10,402 nucleotides of DNA from JAZNBI01 sp045586995 (GCA_045586995.1 JAZNBI010000104.1:1-10402); one strand, 5' to 3'; positions 1-7,010 are shown, numbered from the stretch's first letter. The notes: generated by a model from the sequence alone, not told the origin. Made by a program: numbers and translations.

Positions 1-456
1 TATTTTGGTTTTAAAGACGATATCAACGAAGCGGTAAAAAATATTTCCGAACAATCCTCGGCGGGCGGGGGAGATTATCCCGAAGCCGTGCATACCGCTT
101 TGGATAATGCGATAAACGGACATGCTTGGAGTGAGGATGTCGGAACTGTAAAACTTATGTTTTTGGTTTTGGATGCTCCTCCGCACGATGATAATAAGGT
201 TAAATCTTCTATATATTCTTCGATAATATCTGCGGCGAAAAAGGGAATCAGAATTATTCCCGTTGCCTCGAGCGGCGTAGATATAACCACGGAAATTCTT
301 TGCAGAAGTATGGCTATACTTACGGGTGGAACGTATACATTTCTAACGAATGACAGCGGAATAGGAGGCGACCATCTTGTGCCGTCTGTAAGCTCATATC
401 AGGTGGAAAAGCTAAACGACCTTATGATCAGAATTATAAGCGAATATTGCGCTTGA
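1..456 (+). CDS. vWA-domain protein, C-terminal fragment (5' end outside window)
   Basis: The frame is open from base 1 to a TGA at 454-456 and gives 151 residues of a larger protein. The fragment resembles the second half of a von Willebrand factor A fold: GGGDYPEA at residues 22-29, a hydrophobic strand ending in an aspartate (FLVLDAPPH, 54-62), an amphipathic helix, a strand (IRIIPVASSG, 83-91) and a C-terminal TGGTYTFLTND segment (108-118). In vWA domains a metal-ion-dependent adhesion site binds Mg2+ through DxSxS, Thr and Asp loops. The GGGDYPEA and VLDAPPH segments fit the later loops; DxSxS would lie upstream and is not visible. Such proteins usually mediate protein-protein contact, often at the cell surface. 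Whether this one carries a signal peptide or lipobox cannot be judged. The gene ends at the shared hairpin 460-503. Family call fairly sure; specific role unknown. Confidence 0.8.
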   Translation, partial: YFGFKDDINEAVKNISEQSSAGGGDYPEAVHTALDNAINGHAWSEDVGTVKLMFLVLDAPPHDDNKVKSSIYSSIISAAKKGIRIIPVASSGVDITTEILCRSMAILTGGTYTFLTNDSGIGGDHLVPSVSSYQVEKLNDLMIRIISEYCA

Positions 457-459
457 CAA

Positions 460-503
460 GTTAAAATCAAGGCACCGTCTTTTAACGGTGCCTTGATTTT
501 AAC
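460..503. terminator. Bidirectional hairpin terminator between convergent genes
   Basis: Bases 460-478 are perfectly complementary to 485-503 (19-bp stem, 6-base loop 479-484). The core GGCACCGT is GC-rich and the ends are A/T-rich, so the 3' arm supplies a T-run in either direction (GATTTTAAC, followed on the plus strand by CTCATTTTT). It lies 3 bases after the vWA stop and directly abuts the stop codon (504-506) of the minus-strand gene, so it probably serves both. Confidence 0.9.
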
Positions 504-1232
504 TCATTTTTGAATAAAGAAAAGTGTTCCAACATCATATAGATTTTCGTCAGACAAGGATATGGGAGTTTTTTTGTGGGATTTACAGAATGCAAAAATT
601 TTTTCTCCGTCAGGGTGAGAAAAAAGATCTCCACAGAAGAAGATTCTATCTGTACCATTATCAATGCCTGAAGCACCGCCTATAAATCCGTGTGTGTAGC
701 CGTGAAGCCCTATATATCCTTCCGAAATTTTCAAAACATCAATTCCGAATCTGCAAGCCGCTGCGGCAATAGCGGGATCGGAGGTTACTATTGCATTGTT
801 TGATACTATGCAGGTTGAACATTTAGCATACCCTTGCTTAACATTTATTTGAGTCAGCATATTTGATTTTGAATATTCGGAAATGTACGCAGAAGTGTAT
901 TTTGTATTTCCGATAATAAAATTTCCAACCTTTGCAGAGTTAAAAAGTATATCGTTAGGATAATCCTTGCCGATCGGTTCATCCGATAATATTAATTTAA
1001 GTGAAGTCGATGCTTTAATATATTCTATTTCGTCGCGCGCTATGTTGAAATATTCTTTATGGCATATCATAATGTCATCATTTATAAAAAGCAACATATC
1101 GGGATGCGATGCAACAGGGGAGGCGAGCTTTTCAAACGGCGGCAATCTGACAATATCAAAGCCAAGATTTGCAAGCTCAGAGGCGGCTTTTTTGGGAATC
1201 CTGCAGTCTGTGATGACTATCGTGTCGTTCAT
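504..1232 (-). CDS. DUF6873-like protein, possible guanidino-modifying-enzyme (GME) fold
   Basis: A 242-residue cytosolic protein with no signal peptide or membrane helix. The frame is open further upstream (to 1298), but the ATG at 1232 is preferred: an AAAGGAG lies 13 bases upstream, inside the longer reading, and the peptide from here (MNDTIVITDCRIP) looks like a natural beginning. Recognisable blocks are SHPDMLLFI (42-50), KQGYAKCSTCIV (132-143), SDPAI (151-155), GYTHGFIGGASG (178-189) and CGDLFSHPDGEKI (200-212). From memory these match the family NCBI names 'DUF6873 family GME fold protein', common in Clostridia. GME-fold enzymes such as arginine deiminase and dimethylarginine hydrolase use a C-terminal cysteine; here the C terminus (LYDVGTLFFIQK) has none, so a classical amidino-transfer activity is doubtful. 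It follows rpmB on the same strand after a terminator-like hairpin, so it may be transcribed only by read-through. Function unknown. Confidence 0.75.
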   Translation of the reverse strand: MNDTIVITDCRIPKKAASELANLGFDIVRLPPFEKLASPVASHPDMLLFINDDIMICHKEYFNIARDEIEYIKASTSLKLILSDEPIGKDYPNDILFNSAKVGNFIIGNTKYTSAYISEYSKSNMLTQINVKQGYAKCSTCIVSNNAIVTSDPAIAAAACRFGIDVLKISEGYIGLHGYTHGFIGGASGIDNGTDRIFFCGDLFSHPDGEKIFAFCKSHKKTPISLSDENLYDVGTLFFIQK

Positions 1233-1261
1233 AATACCTTTATAACTCCTTTCGCATAATA

Positions 1262-1339
1262 AAAAACAGTCCTGCGAGGCAGACATAACGATAACCAAAG
1301 GTTTATCGAAATGAATAACCGAAAGGCAAGACTGTTTTT
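1262..1339 (-). terminator. rpmB terminator / structured leader upstream of the DUF6873-like gene
   Basis: Bases 1262-1271 and 1330-1339 form a perfect 10-bp inverted repeat, extended after one mismatch by 1273-1275 with 1326-1328. Read on the minus strand, the 3' arm ends GGACTGTTTTTTATTATG, a good terminator T-run for rpmB, lying about 30 bases before the ATG of the next gene. The roughly 55-base interior folds again: 1289-1308 is a hairpin with one bulged base. Because termination here would silence the downstream gene, it may act as an attenuator. Confidence 0.65.
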
Positions 1340-1366
1340 AAGTAAAAACCGAACATAGAATATCGG

Positions 1367-1552
1367 TTACGCACGGGAAACTTTACCCGAACGCAGGCAA
1401 CGAGAACATACCGAAACAGTTTGGGGTGCACCGTCCACTATTGCTCTGACTTTACGTATGTTGGGCTTCCAAGTTCTATTTGTTTTACGATGAGAGTGAG
1501 AAACATTGTTTCCAAAAACAACGCCCTTTCCGCAAACACTGCATTTTGCCAT
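1367..1552 (-). CDS. rpmB: 50S ribosomal protein L28, zinc-ribbon form
   Basis: A 61-residue basic protein, the normal length for bacterial L28, a structural component of the large ribosomal subunit. Diagnostic segments are the N-terminal MAKCSVCGKG, VVFGNNVSHSHRKTNRTWKPNI (11-32) and the C-terminal VSVCSRCLRSGKV (46-58). Cys4, Cys7, Cys49 and Cys52 form two CxxC pairs, so this is the zinc-binding version; many bacteria encode a cysteine-free form used when zinc is scarce. The ATG at 1552 is chosen over an in-frame GTG nine bases upstream because AGGAGG ends 8 bases before it, leaving only a few bases for the GTG. It has its own promoter (1623-1651) and a hairpin after its stop, and is not in an operon with other ribosomal genes. 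Confidence 0.97.
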   Translation of the reverse strand: MAKCSVCGKGVVFGNNVSHSHRKTNRTWKPNIRKVRAIVDGAPQTVSVCSRCLRSGKVSRA

Positions 1553-1622
1553 ACCTGACACCTCCTATATGCACATAAAAGTACAAATATATTTTAAATA
1601 ATTTTTACCCACAACAACGCTA

Positions 1623-1651
1623 ATTATAACACAACTAAAATCAAAATGCAA
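1623..1651 (-). promoter_or_regulatory. Sigma-A promoter of rpmB
   Basis: Read on the minus strand: -35 TTGCAT (1646-1651), 17-base spacer, perfect -10 TATAAT (1623-1628). Transcription would start near 1616, giving an untranslated leader of about 65 bases before the ATG at 1552, AT-rich and ending in AGGAGG. Confidence 0.85.
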
Positions 1652-1724
1652 TACTTTTTTTAATATTTACAAAAAAAATATTACAATTAACAGTATATGA
1701 CGTCAAAAAAGTCGATTTTTAAAA

Positions 1725-1759
1725 TTTGTATTTACAAAATGCGATAAATGTTGTAAAAT
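1725..1759 (+). promoter_or_regulatory. Sigma-A promoter of rarA with an overlapping inverted repeat
   Basis: -35 TTTACA (1731-1736), 17-base spacer, -10 TAAAAT (1754-1759). A 6-2-6 inverted repeat, TTTGTA-TT-TACAAA (1725-1738), covers the -35 box and is where an operator could sit, although A/T richness makes chance possible. An 8-bp palindrome, TGACGTCA (1698-1705), lies further upstream. Confidence 0.65.
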
Positions 1760-1793
1760 AATACTTAAAGAAAATCCGGAAGGTATGATATAT

Positions 1794-3038
1794 ATGAGGA
1801 ACGGTCAAACAGCAGATATATTGCGACCTCGTTCGTTTGATGAGATTGTAGGTCAAGAGCATCTTTTTGGCAAAAACGGAGTTGTCAGAAGAATGGTCGA
1901 GAACAATAGAATTACAAATATGATTTTCTACGGACCTCCCGGAACAGGAAAGACGACCACTGCGGCAATAATTGCGCAGGAGTCGGGAATGGCCTTTCAC
2001 CGTATTAATGCTACAAATGCCTCGCTTTCCGACGTAAAGGATATTATTGCGCAAACAAACAATGTTTTCGGCTCCGGCGGAATCCTGCTCTATATCGACG
2101 AGATACAGTATTTTAACCGTAAGCAACAACAGGTTCTGCTTGAATATATCGAGGATGGCAGAGTTACGTTGATTGCTTCAACCACCGAAAATCCTCATTT
2201 TTATGTTTATAATGCTATTATTTCACGTTCGTCGCTGTTTGAATTTAAAAAGGTTTCGCCCGAGGCGACAATTCCTGCGCTGATTCGAGCGTTGGATTAT
2301 TTAAACGGCGATATTTCCGACACGGAAAAAAAGAGTGCCGATAAAGAAGTGCTTCGATATATTGCTTCGTGCTCAGGCGGAGATGTAAGGCACTCCATCA
2401 TACTTTTGGAAAATGCCTTTTACGCTTCCGAAAAAGAAATAACCCGTGAAGCAGTGAACAGCTTTAATGTTCGCATAGGTAATTTTGACGATGATACACA
2501 CTATGATTTGCTGTCTGCACTTCAAAAATCGATCAGGGGCTCTGATCCGGATGCGACAGTGTTTTATCTTGCAAAGCTGTTGTCTTTAGGCGAGCTGCTT
2601 TCTGTTTGCCGACGGTTGCAGGTGATTGCTTCAGAGGATATCGGGCTTGCGTATCCGATGGCGGCTGCTATAACACGATCCTGCTGCGAATCGGCAAAGG
2701 AGCTCGGAATGCCGGAGGCAAAAATCCCTCTTGCAAACGCTGCAATAATGTTAGCCACCGCACCTAAATCAAACTCTGCTTATTTGGCACTTGCGGCAGC
2801 CGAGAGTGATATTGAAGCAGGCAAAGGGACGGAAATTCCACCCCATCTTAGGAGCCCGCTTTTTAAGGGATATAAATATCCTCATGATTATCCCTTCCAC
2901 TATGTTGAACAACAGTATTTGCCAAACGATTTGAAAAAATGCAAATATTATAATTTTGGAGAAAATAAGACGGAATCTGCGGCTCGTGCATATTCGGAAA
3001 GTATAAAATCGAATAAAAGGGACGGAAAAAAAACATGA
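1794..3038 (+). CDS. rarA: Replication-associated recombination protein A (AAA+ ATPase, MgsA/RarA/WRNIP1 family)
   Basis: A 414-residue AAA+ ATPase. The family acts at stalled replication forks, is related to clamp-loader subunits and works with RecA and single-strand binding protein. Visible in order: family N terminus LRPRSFDEIVGQEHLFG (10-26), Walker A GPPGTGKT (47-54), Walker B ILLYIDEIQ (97-105), sensor-1 stretch IASTTENPHF (128-137), SRSSLFEF with the probable arginine finger (144-151), sensor-2 region GGDVRHSIILLE, and the C-terminal signature YKYPHDYPFHYVEQQYLP typical of RarA. Length is close to the family norm (about 420-450). The ATG at 1794 is preferred to one at 1785 because GGAAGG ends only one base before 1785 but 10 bases before 1794. 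The stop overlaps the start of the ribokinase gene (ATGA). Confidence 0.94.
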   Translation: MRNGQTADILRPRSFDEIVGQEHLFGKNGVVRRMVENNRITNMIFYGPPGTGKTTTAAIIAQESGMAFHRINATNASLSDVKDIIAQTNNVFGSGGILLYIDEIQYFNRKQQQVLLEYIEDGRVTLIASTTENPHFYVYNAIISRSSLFEFKKVSPEATIPALIRALDYLNGDISDTEKKSADKEVLRYIASCSGGDVRHSIILLENAFYASEKEITREAVNSFNVRIGNFDDDTHYDLLSALQKSIRGSDPDATVFYLAKLLSLGELLSVCRRLQVIASEDIGLAYPMAAAITRSCCESAKELGMPEAKIPLANAAIMLATAPKSNSAYLALAAAESDIEAGKGTEIPPHLRSPLFKGYKYPHDYPFHYVEQQYLPNDLKKCKYYNFGENKTESAARAYSESIKSNKRDGKKT

Positions 3039-3973
3039 GTAAAAAAAGGGTCTTGGTAGTAAGCTCCGCAAATATGGACTTCGTTATGCCAATGCACAGA
3101 TGTCCTGTGTCGGGGCAAACCGTGCTTGAAAATCGTCGATATAAATATATTCCGGGAGGAAAGGGAGCTAATTCTGCGTTAGCGCTTTCGCGACTTGGGG
3201 GAGATTGCGTGTTTTGTGCAAAGCTCGGCATGGATATTAACGGCGAAATATTAAAGGCGCTCTACGATAAGGAAGGAATAGATACAAGATTTATTTCTTT
3301 TGATGACAAAGCTCCGACGGGACTTGCCGCAATTATGGTAGAGGATAGCGGTGCTAACCGTATTGTTATTTATCCCGGGGCAAATTCTAAAATAACAGAG
3401 TGTGATATTGAAAATGCACTTACTTGCTATCCCGACGCACTTTTTATGCAGTGTGAAATACCTGCCGAAATTATAATAAAAGCAGCTAATATGGCATCGG
3501 ATAAAAACATACCGATATTTATTGATGCAGGTCCTGCGGATAAAAATTTTCCGCTTGAAAAATTGCCCTATGTTACTGTTTTTTCTCCCAATGAAATTGA
3601 AACCGAAATCTTTACGGGCATTTCTCCGAGCAATCCCGAAAATTGCCTTCGCGCAGCCATTGCGCTTTCAAAAAGAGTTAAATCCAAATATTACGTTATA
3701 AAGCTCGGAGAACGCGGTGTCTATATTTATGACGGAAAATATTATTTTTGCTTGCCCTCTTACGATGTTGAGGCAGTTGATACAACCGCAGCGGGAGATG
3801 CGTTTACAGCCGCATTGACCCTTGAATATTTGCGCACAAGAGATATTGAACGCGCGGGTAAATTCGCAAACGCGGTTGGCGCGTTGACAGTAAGTAAATT
3901 TGGTGCAAGTTCATCTCTTCCCACAGATAAAGAGGTTTGCGAGTTTATAAGAAATAATAATATAATTATCTGA
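3035..3973 (+). CDS. rbsK: PfkB-family sugar kinase, probable ribokinase
   Basis: A 312-residue cytosolic kinase that would phosphorylate ribose, or a close relative such as deoxyribose, at O5 with ATP. Ribokinase hallmarks are SANMDFV (11-17, sugar-binding Asn/Asp), PGGKGAN (40-46), LGMDINGE (64-71), PTGLAAIMV (95-102), PGAN (114-117), MQCEIP (138-143, with Glu141 where E. coli ribokinase has a sugar-binding Glu), SPNEIETEIFTG (184-195), KLGERGVY (223-230) and DTTAAGDAF (249-257) with catalytic base Asp255. E. coli RbsK has the similar DTIAAGDTF. The loop usually reading NPAPA is DAGPA here. Its ATG overlaps the rarA stop by four bases, so translation is probably coupled; there is no clear separate ribosome binding site. 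No ribose transporter is in the window, so substrate may come from nucleoside salvage or distant genes. Family sure; exact sugar inferred. Confidence 0.82.
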   Translation: MSKKRVLVVSSANMDFVMPMHRCPVSGQTVLENRRYKYIPGGKGANSALALSRLGGDCVFCAKLGMDINGEILKALYDKEGIDTRFISFDDKAPTGLAAIMVEDSGANRIVIYPGANSKITECDIENALTCYPDALFMQCEIPAEIIIKAANMASDKNIPIFIDAGPADKNFPLEKLPYVTVFSPNEIETEIFTGISPSNPENCLRAAIALSKRVKSKYYVIKLGERGVYIYDGKYYFCLPSYDVEAVDTTAAGDAFTAALTLEYLRTRDIERAGKFANAVGALTVSKFGASSSLPTDKEVCEFIRNNNIII

Positions 3974-4008
3974 AAATGATATAAGGATGTGTTTTTCTAA
4001 AAAACAAT

Positions 4009-4048
4009 AAAAATGCTTATCATACCCAAAAGTATGATAAGCATTTTT
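4009..4048. terminator. Bidirectional hairpin terminator between the ribokinase and CNNM genes
   Basis: Bases 4009-4025 are perfectly complementary to 4032-4048 (17-bp stem, 6-base loop CCAAAA). Read forward, the 3' arm ends in GCATTTTTGTTTATT; read in reverse it ends in GCATTTTTATTGTTTTTT. Both are good terminator T-runs. It begins about 35 bases after the ribokinase stop and ends 2 bases before the stop codon of the minus-strand CNNM gene. Confidence 0.93.
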
Positions 4049-4050
4049 GT

Positions 4051-5364
4051 TTATTCGTCTTCGCCGTCGGTTTCCTGCTTGTTAACAAGCACCGAGAGCT
4101 TTGTAATTCTCATATCGAGCATTTCGGTAACGATAATATAAAGATTATGGAAATTAAAGCTGTCACCCACGTGAGGGTCGGAATCGAGCATTTCTACAGC
4201 CCATCCGCCGACAGTGGAGTATTCGCTTTCAAAGTCGGTAACGGTGACATCGATTTTTCCGAAGAAGTCGTCAATGTTCATATCACCGATAACTTCATAA
4301 GTGGTTTCGCCTGTTTGAATAATTTCGCGGATAATATCATCGCTTTCATCCCAAATGTCACCGACAAGCTCCTCGAGAATATCTTCCATTGTGACAATTC
4401 CCATAGTTCCGCCGAATTCGTCTATGATGACCGCAAGATGCATTTTCTTTTCTCTCATTACAGAAAGCGCATCGGGCAACCTCATCGTTTTGTGAATAAA
4501 GCAGGGGGGAATAAGCAACGGTCGAATGTCAAATTCACGATTTTCTTCGGCATCTATATCGTCGGTTGCGGCTTTATAGAAATGATTGAGGTAGAGAATA
4601 CCTATAATATTATCGATGCTATTCTCATATACGGGAATACGCGAGAATTTTGAATCGGAAATAATTTTGAATTTGGATTCCCAATCGTCATCAATGTCTA
4701 TAAATGTAACGTCTATTCTGGGAGTCATTATTTCTTGTACCGTGGTGTCAGGAAATTCGAGCGTTGATTGAAGCAGCTCGCTCTTGTCCTCATCGATTAT
4801 GCCTTCTTCTTCGACAGTGTCGATGATGGTTGAAAGCTCGTCACCGGTGACGGTGGGAGCATCTTCCTTTTGGTCCTTACCCCAAATAAATCTGAATAAG
4901 CTTACAACGGATATTACAATTATTGAAATCGGGAACAAAATAATTGTAAATATTTTAACGGGGACAGAGAAATATTTTACCGCATTATCGGAATTTTCTT
5001 TAAAAACGATTTTTGGAACTATTTCGCAGAAAATAAGCACTATTAAGGTCATAATGAAGGTTGGCAAAAACGACTCGAGAAAATCGCTCTTTATATTTGC
5101 GCTAACCAAATAACCTATAATTAACGTCGTTGCGCAAGATGTAGCGGCAGTATTTGCCAAATTGTTACCTATTAGTATAGCCGAAAGGGAAGCGGCAAAA
5201 TTTTCACTGATGGAATATGCGAGCTTTGCGCCCTTTTCTCCGGCTTCTGCAGATTTTTTTAATCTGAGCTTGTTTACGGAATTGAATGAGATCTCCGCGC
5301 CCGCAAAAAACGCGGCGAACGCGAGCATTATAATTATTATCAGATATTGTAAAGCATCATTCAT
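4051..5364 (-). CDS. CNNM/CorC (HlyC) family membrane protein, canonical copy
   Basis: A 437-residue membrane protein of the CNNM (DUF21) - CBS pair - CorC_HlyC architecture. Bacterial members are associated with Mg2+ and sometimes Co2+ export or resistance. A transmembrane domain with hydrophobic stretches near 5-24, 57-87, 99-120 and 132-161 holds the conserved polar features Glu24, IGNN (65-68) and EIVPK (114-118). Next come an acidic linker (EEEGIIDEDKSELL) and a CBS pair with MTPR (213-216), SRIPVY (241-246) and DEFGGTMGIVTMEDILEELV (315-334). The C-terminal transporter-associated domain has STVGG (383-387) and PHVGD (397-401). All family signatures are intact. AGGAGG lies 9 bases before the ATG. 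Its start overlaps the stop of the upstream paralogue by 8 bases, so it is the second gene of a two-gene operon. Transport substrate not determinable here. Confidence 0.92.
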   Translation of the reverse strand: MNDALQYLIIIIMLAFAAFFAGAEISFNSVNKLRLKKSAEAGEKGAKLAYSISENFAASLSAILIGNNLANTAATSCATTLIIGYLVSANIKSDFLESFLPTFIMTLIVLIFCEIVPKIVFKENSDNAVKYFSVPVKIFTIILFPISIIVISVVSLFRFIWGKDQKEDAPTVTGDELSTIIDTVEEEGIIDEDKSELLQSTLEFPDTTVQEIMTPRIDVTFIDIDDDWESKFKIISDSKFSRIPVYENSIDNIIGILYLNHFYKAATDDIDAEENREFDIRPLLIPPCFIHKTMRLPDALSVMREKKMHLAVIIDEFGGTMGIVTMEDILEELVGDIWDESDDIIREIIQTGETTYEVIGDMNIDDFFGKIDVTVTDFESEYSTVGGWAVEMLDSDPHVGDSFNFHNLYIIVTEMLDMRITKLSVLVNKQETDGEDE

Positions 5365-6640
5365 TTGGAATTTCCTCCTTTATAGGAGCAGAATGCTGTT
5401 CGTCAATATCGGAATTGATTTTAACAGTAATTCTCGTGATGCGGTGGTCTTTTATTTCCTCAACACTTATCGAAAGATTTTGATAATCAAAGCTTTCTTC
5501 TTCTTCGGGAAAATGCCCGAAGGTTTCAATTATCCAAGAAATAATAGGTCGCGAGAAGGTGGGAGAGTCATCGCACTCCACTCCCATTTTTGAGAATGCA
5601 TCTTTGACCGTTAAACGAGTATCGATGCTGAACTTGTTTCCGCCAAGCTTAACAAAATCATTGTCAACCACGTCGTCCTCATCCCATATTTCACCGACAA
5701 GCTCCTCAAGAAAGTCCTCTATGGTAACAAGACCATAGGTTTTCTTTTCCTCCGAAGCTACAACGGCAATATAATTTTTCTGTTGACGCATCTTCGTAAG
5801 CAGAGCATCTATATTTTCATCAGGAGATACAAAAAACGGTTCAGAGAGTATCGAGCGAACATCAAAATCGCGTGATTTTAAATATTCTCTTATAAAAACA
5901 CGTATTTGAAGTATGCCGACAATGTTATCAAGATCTCCCGAATATACCAAAAGGCGAGAATGATTTGAATTGCGTATGAATGAAAGTATCTCGTCATTCG
6001 GCGTGGAAATATCGACTCCTGAAATATCTGCACGCATAGTCATAACATCCTTAACCGTCGTTTCGGAAAAGTCAAGCGCGGATTTAAAGAGGTCGCTTTG
6101 TTCTTCGTCCATTACGCCTTCTTCTTCAATCGTTTCGATTATATCGTAAAGCTCCTCCTCTGTAATTGAGGGAGCAGAATCCTTTACAAAAAGTTTTGTA
6201 AAGAAGTTGGTTATATATCCCAACAATAAGGCAATAGGGTGACAGATCTTCATCATTGCCTTAAGAGAGCCGGCAAATAAAAGCGCCATGGTTTCGCTGC
6301 GGTCGCTTGCGAGCGTCTTTGGAATCATTTCGCCAAAGAAAAAGATGACCGCAGTGGTAATCAAAGTAGAATATAGCGTGGCAACATCCATTCCCCAATT
6401 GTCAACGGCATAGACCGTTGCAACAGATGCGGCGGCAATATTTACAATATTATTACCGATAAGTAATGTTGTAAGAGCCTTTTCAAAGTTGTTGGAAATA
6501 TAGAGCGCATTTTTAGCGCGCTTGTTTCCGGCTTCTGCCATTGATTTTACTCTTATTTTGTTCATTGAAGAGAATGCGCTTTCGGTGCATGAAAAATATG
6601 CACTTAAAATAACGCATACAATAAAGACCGCGATTAGCAT
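5357..6640 (-). CDS. CNNM/CorC (HlyC) family membrane protein, paralogue with degenerate cytosolic signatures
   Basis: A 427-residue paralogue of the adjacent CNNM protein with the same domain order, first in the operon. Its membrane domain keeps the family features: a hydrophobic N-terminal helix (2-18), Glu20, IGNN (61-64) and EMIPK (104-108). The linker EEEGVMDEEQSDLFKSAL (172-189) also matches its partner. The cytosolic part has drifted: MTPR is MTMR (200-203), SRxPVY is SRLLVY (228-233), DEFGGT is SEEKKT (296-301), and the TVGG region of the C-terminal domain reads FSRPII (362-367). IEDFLEELVGEIWDEDD (307-323) is kept. The ATG at 6640 is preceded by GGTGAT six bases away, complementary to the 16S 3' end. 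The two proteins probably form a heteromer or divide the work; this is inference. Confidence 0.9.
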   Translation of the reverse strand: MLIAVFIVCVILSAYFSCTESAFSSMNKIRVKSMAEAGNKRAKNALYISNNFEKALTTLLIGNNIVNIAAASVATVYAVDNWGMDVATLYSTLITTAVIFFFGEMIPKTLASDRSETMALLFAGSLKAMMKICHPIALLLGYITNFFTKLFVKDSAPSITEEELYDIIETIEEEGVMDEEQSDLFKSALDFSETTVKDVMTMRADISGVDISTPNDEILSFIRNSNHSRLLVYSGDLDNIVGILQIRVFIREYLKSRDFDVRSILSEPFFVSPDENIDALLTKMRQQKNYIAVVASEEKKTYGLVTIEDFLEELVGEIWDEDDVVDNDFVKLGGNKFSIDTRLTVKDAFSKMGVECDDSPTFSRPIISWIIETFGHFPEEEESFDYQNLSISVEEIKDHRITRITVKINSDIDEQHSAPIKEEIPNE

Positions 6641-6700
6641 CGACTATCACCGTCCATTTTAAACTACCATCTCCGTTTCAAAAAATATATAGTACATATT

Positions 6701-6729
6701 ATTATATCTTTAATTGCAACAAAAGTCAA
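6701..6729 (-). promoter_or_regulatory. Sigma-A promoter of the CNNM operon
   Basis: Read on the minus strand: -35 TTGACT (6724-6729), 17-base spacer, perfect -10 TATAAT (6701-6706). The start would be near 6694, giving a leader of about 55 bases. The palindrome AATCGCGATT (6728-6737) overlaps the -35 box by two bases and is a candidate operator. Confidence 0.85.
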
Positions 6730-6981
6730 TCGCGATTAAAAGATTTTGCGAGCACTTTTGAAATGGCAAAATCGATTTTAGACGTTTAAATTGATTTGTG
6801 TATATAAAATCTCGTTAATTCGCTTAATATCTTTCAAAATCAAGGATATTTGAATTTATGCAAAAGCTTTTCTTTTTTAGTTATACGAGAAAAACAAAAA
6901 AGTATGAAAATGGTTATCATAAACAGTAATTTGTGTTTGAAGTTAAATTTAACTAAAAATCTACTTTGTTGATTTTCGGTG

Positions 6982-7010
6982 TTGCAAACTGATTTAAAGT
7001 GTGGTATAAT
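6982..7010 (+). promoter_or_regulatory. Sigma-A promoter of the DUF1015 gene
   Basis: -35 TTGCAA (6982-6987), 17-base spacer, -10 TATAAT (7005-7010) with an extended TGG directly before it (7002-7004). The leader is short, about 30 bases, with GGAGG at 7036-7040 five bases before the ATG. A 14-bp perfect palindrome (6941-6954) lies 27 bases upstream of the -35 box. Confidence 0.87.

Noticed and set aside
1233..1298. 22-residue N-terminal extension of the DUF6873-like protein
   Set aside because: It would overlap the 3' arm and T-run of the upstream hairpin and contain the ribosome binding site for the ATG at 1232, so the shorter protein is far more likely.
1562..1784. Riboswitch or ribosomal-protein leader in the rpmB/rarA spacer
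   Set aside because: Neither leader shows a stable G/C-containing fold; only the two promoters, an inverted repeat at the rarA -35 box and a TGACGTCA palindrome are visible.
4147..4653. Plus-strand 168-codon open frame opposite the canonical CNNM gene
   Set aside because: It is a shadow of the conserved minus-strand CBS and CorC domains with no promoter or ribosome binding site.
6858..6929. Possible 23-codon ORF starting MQKLFFFSYTRK in the divergent spacer
   Set aside because: Its AAGG is about 13 bases from the ATG, no matched promoter precedes it, and the composition is that of an AT-rich spacer.
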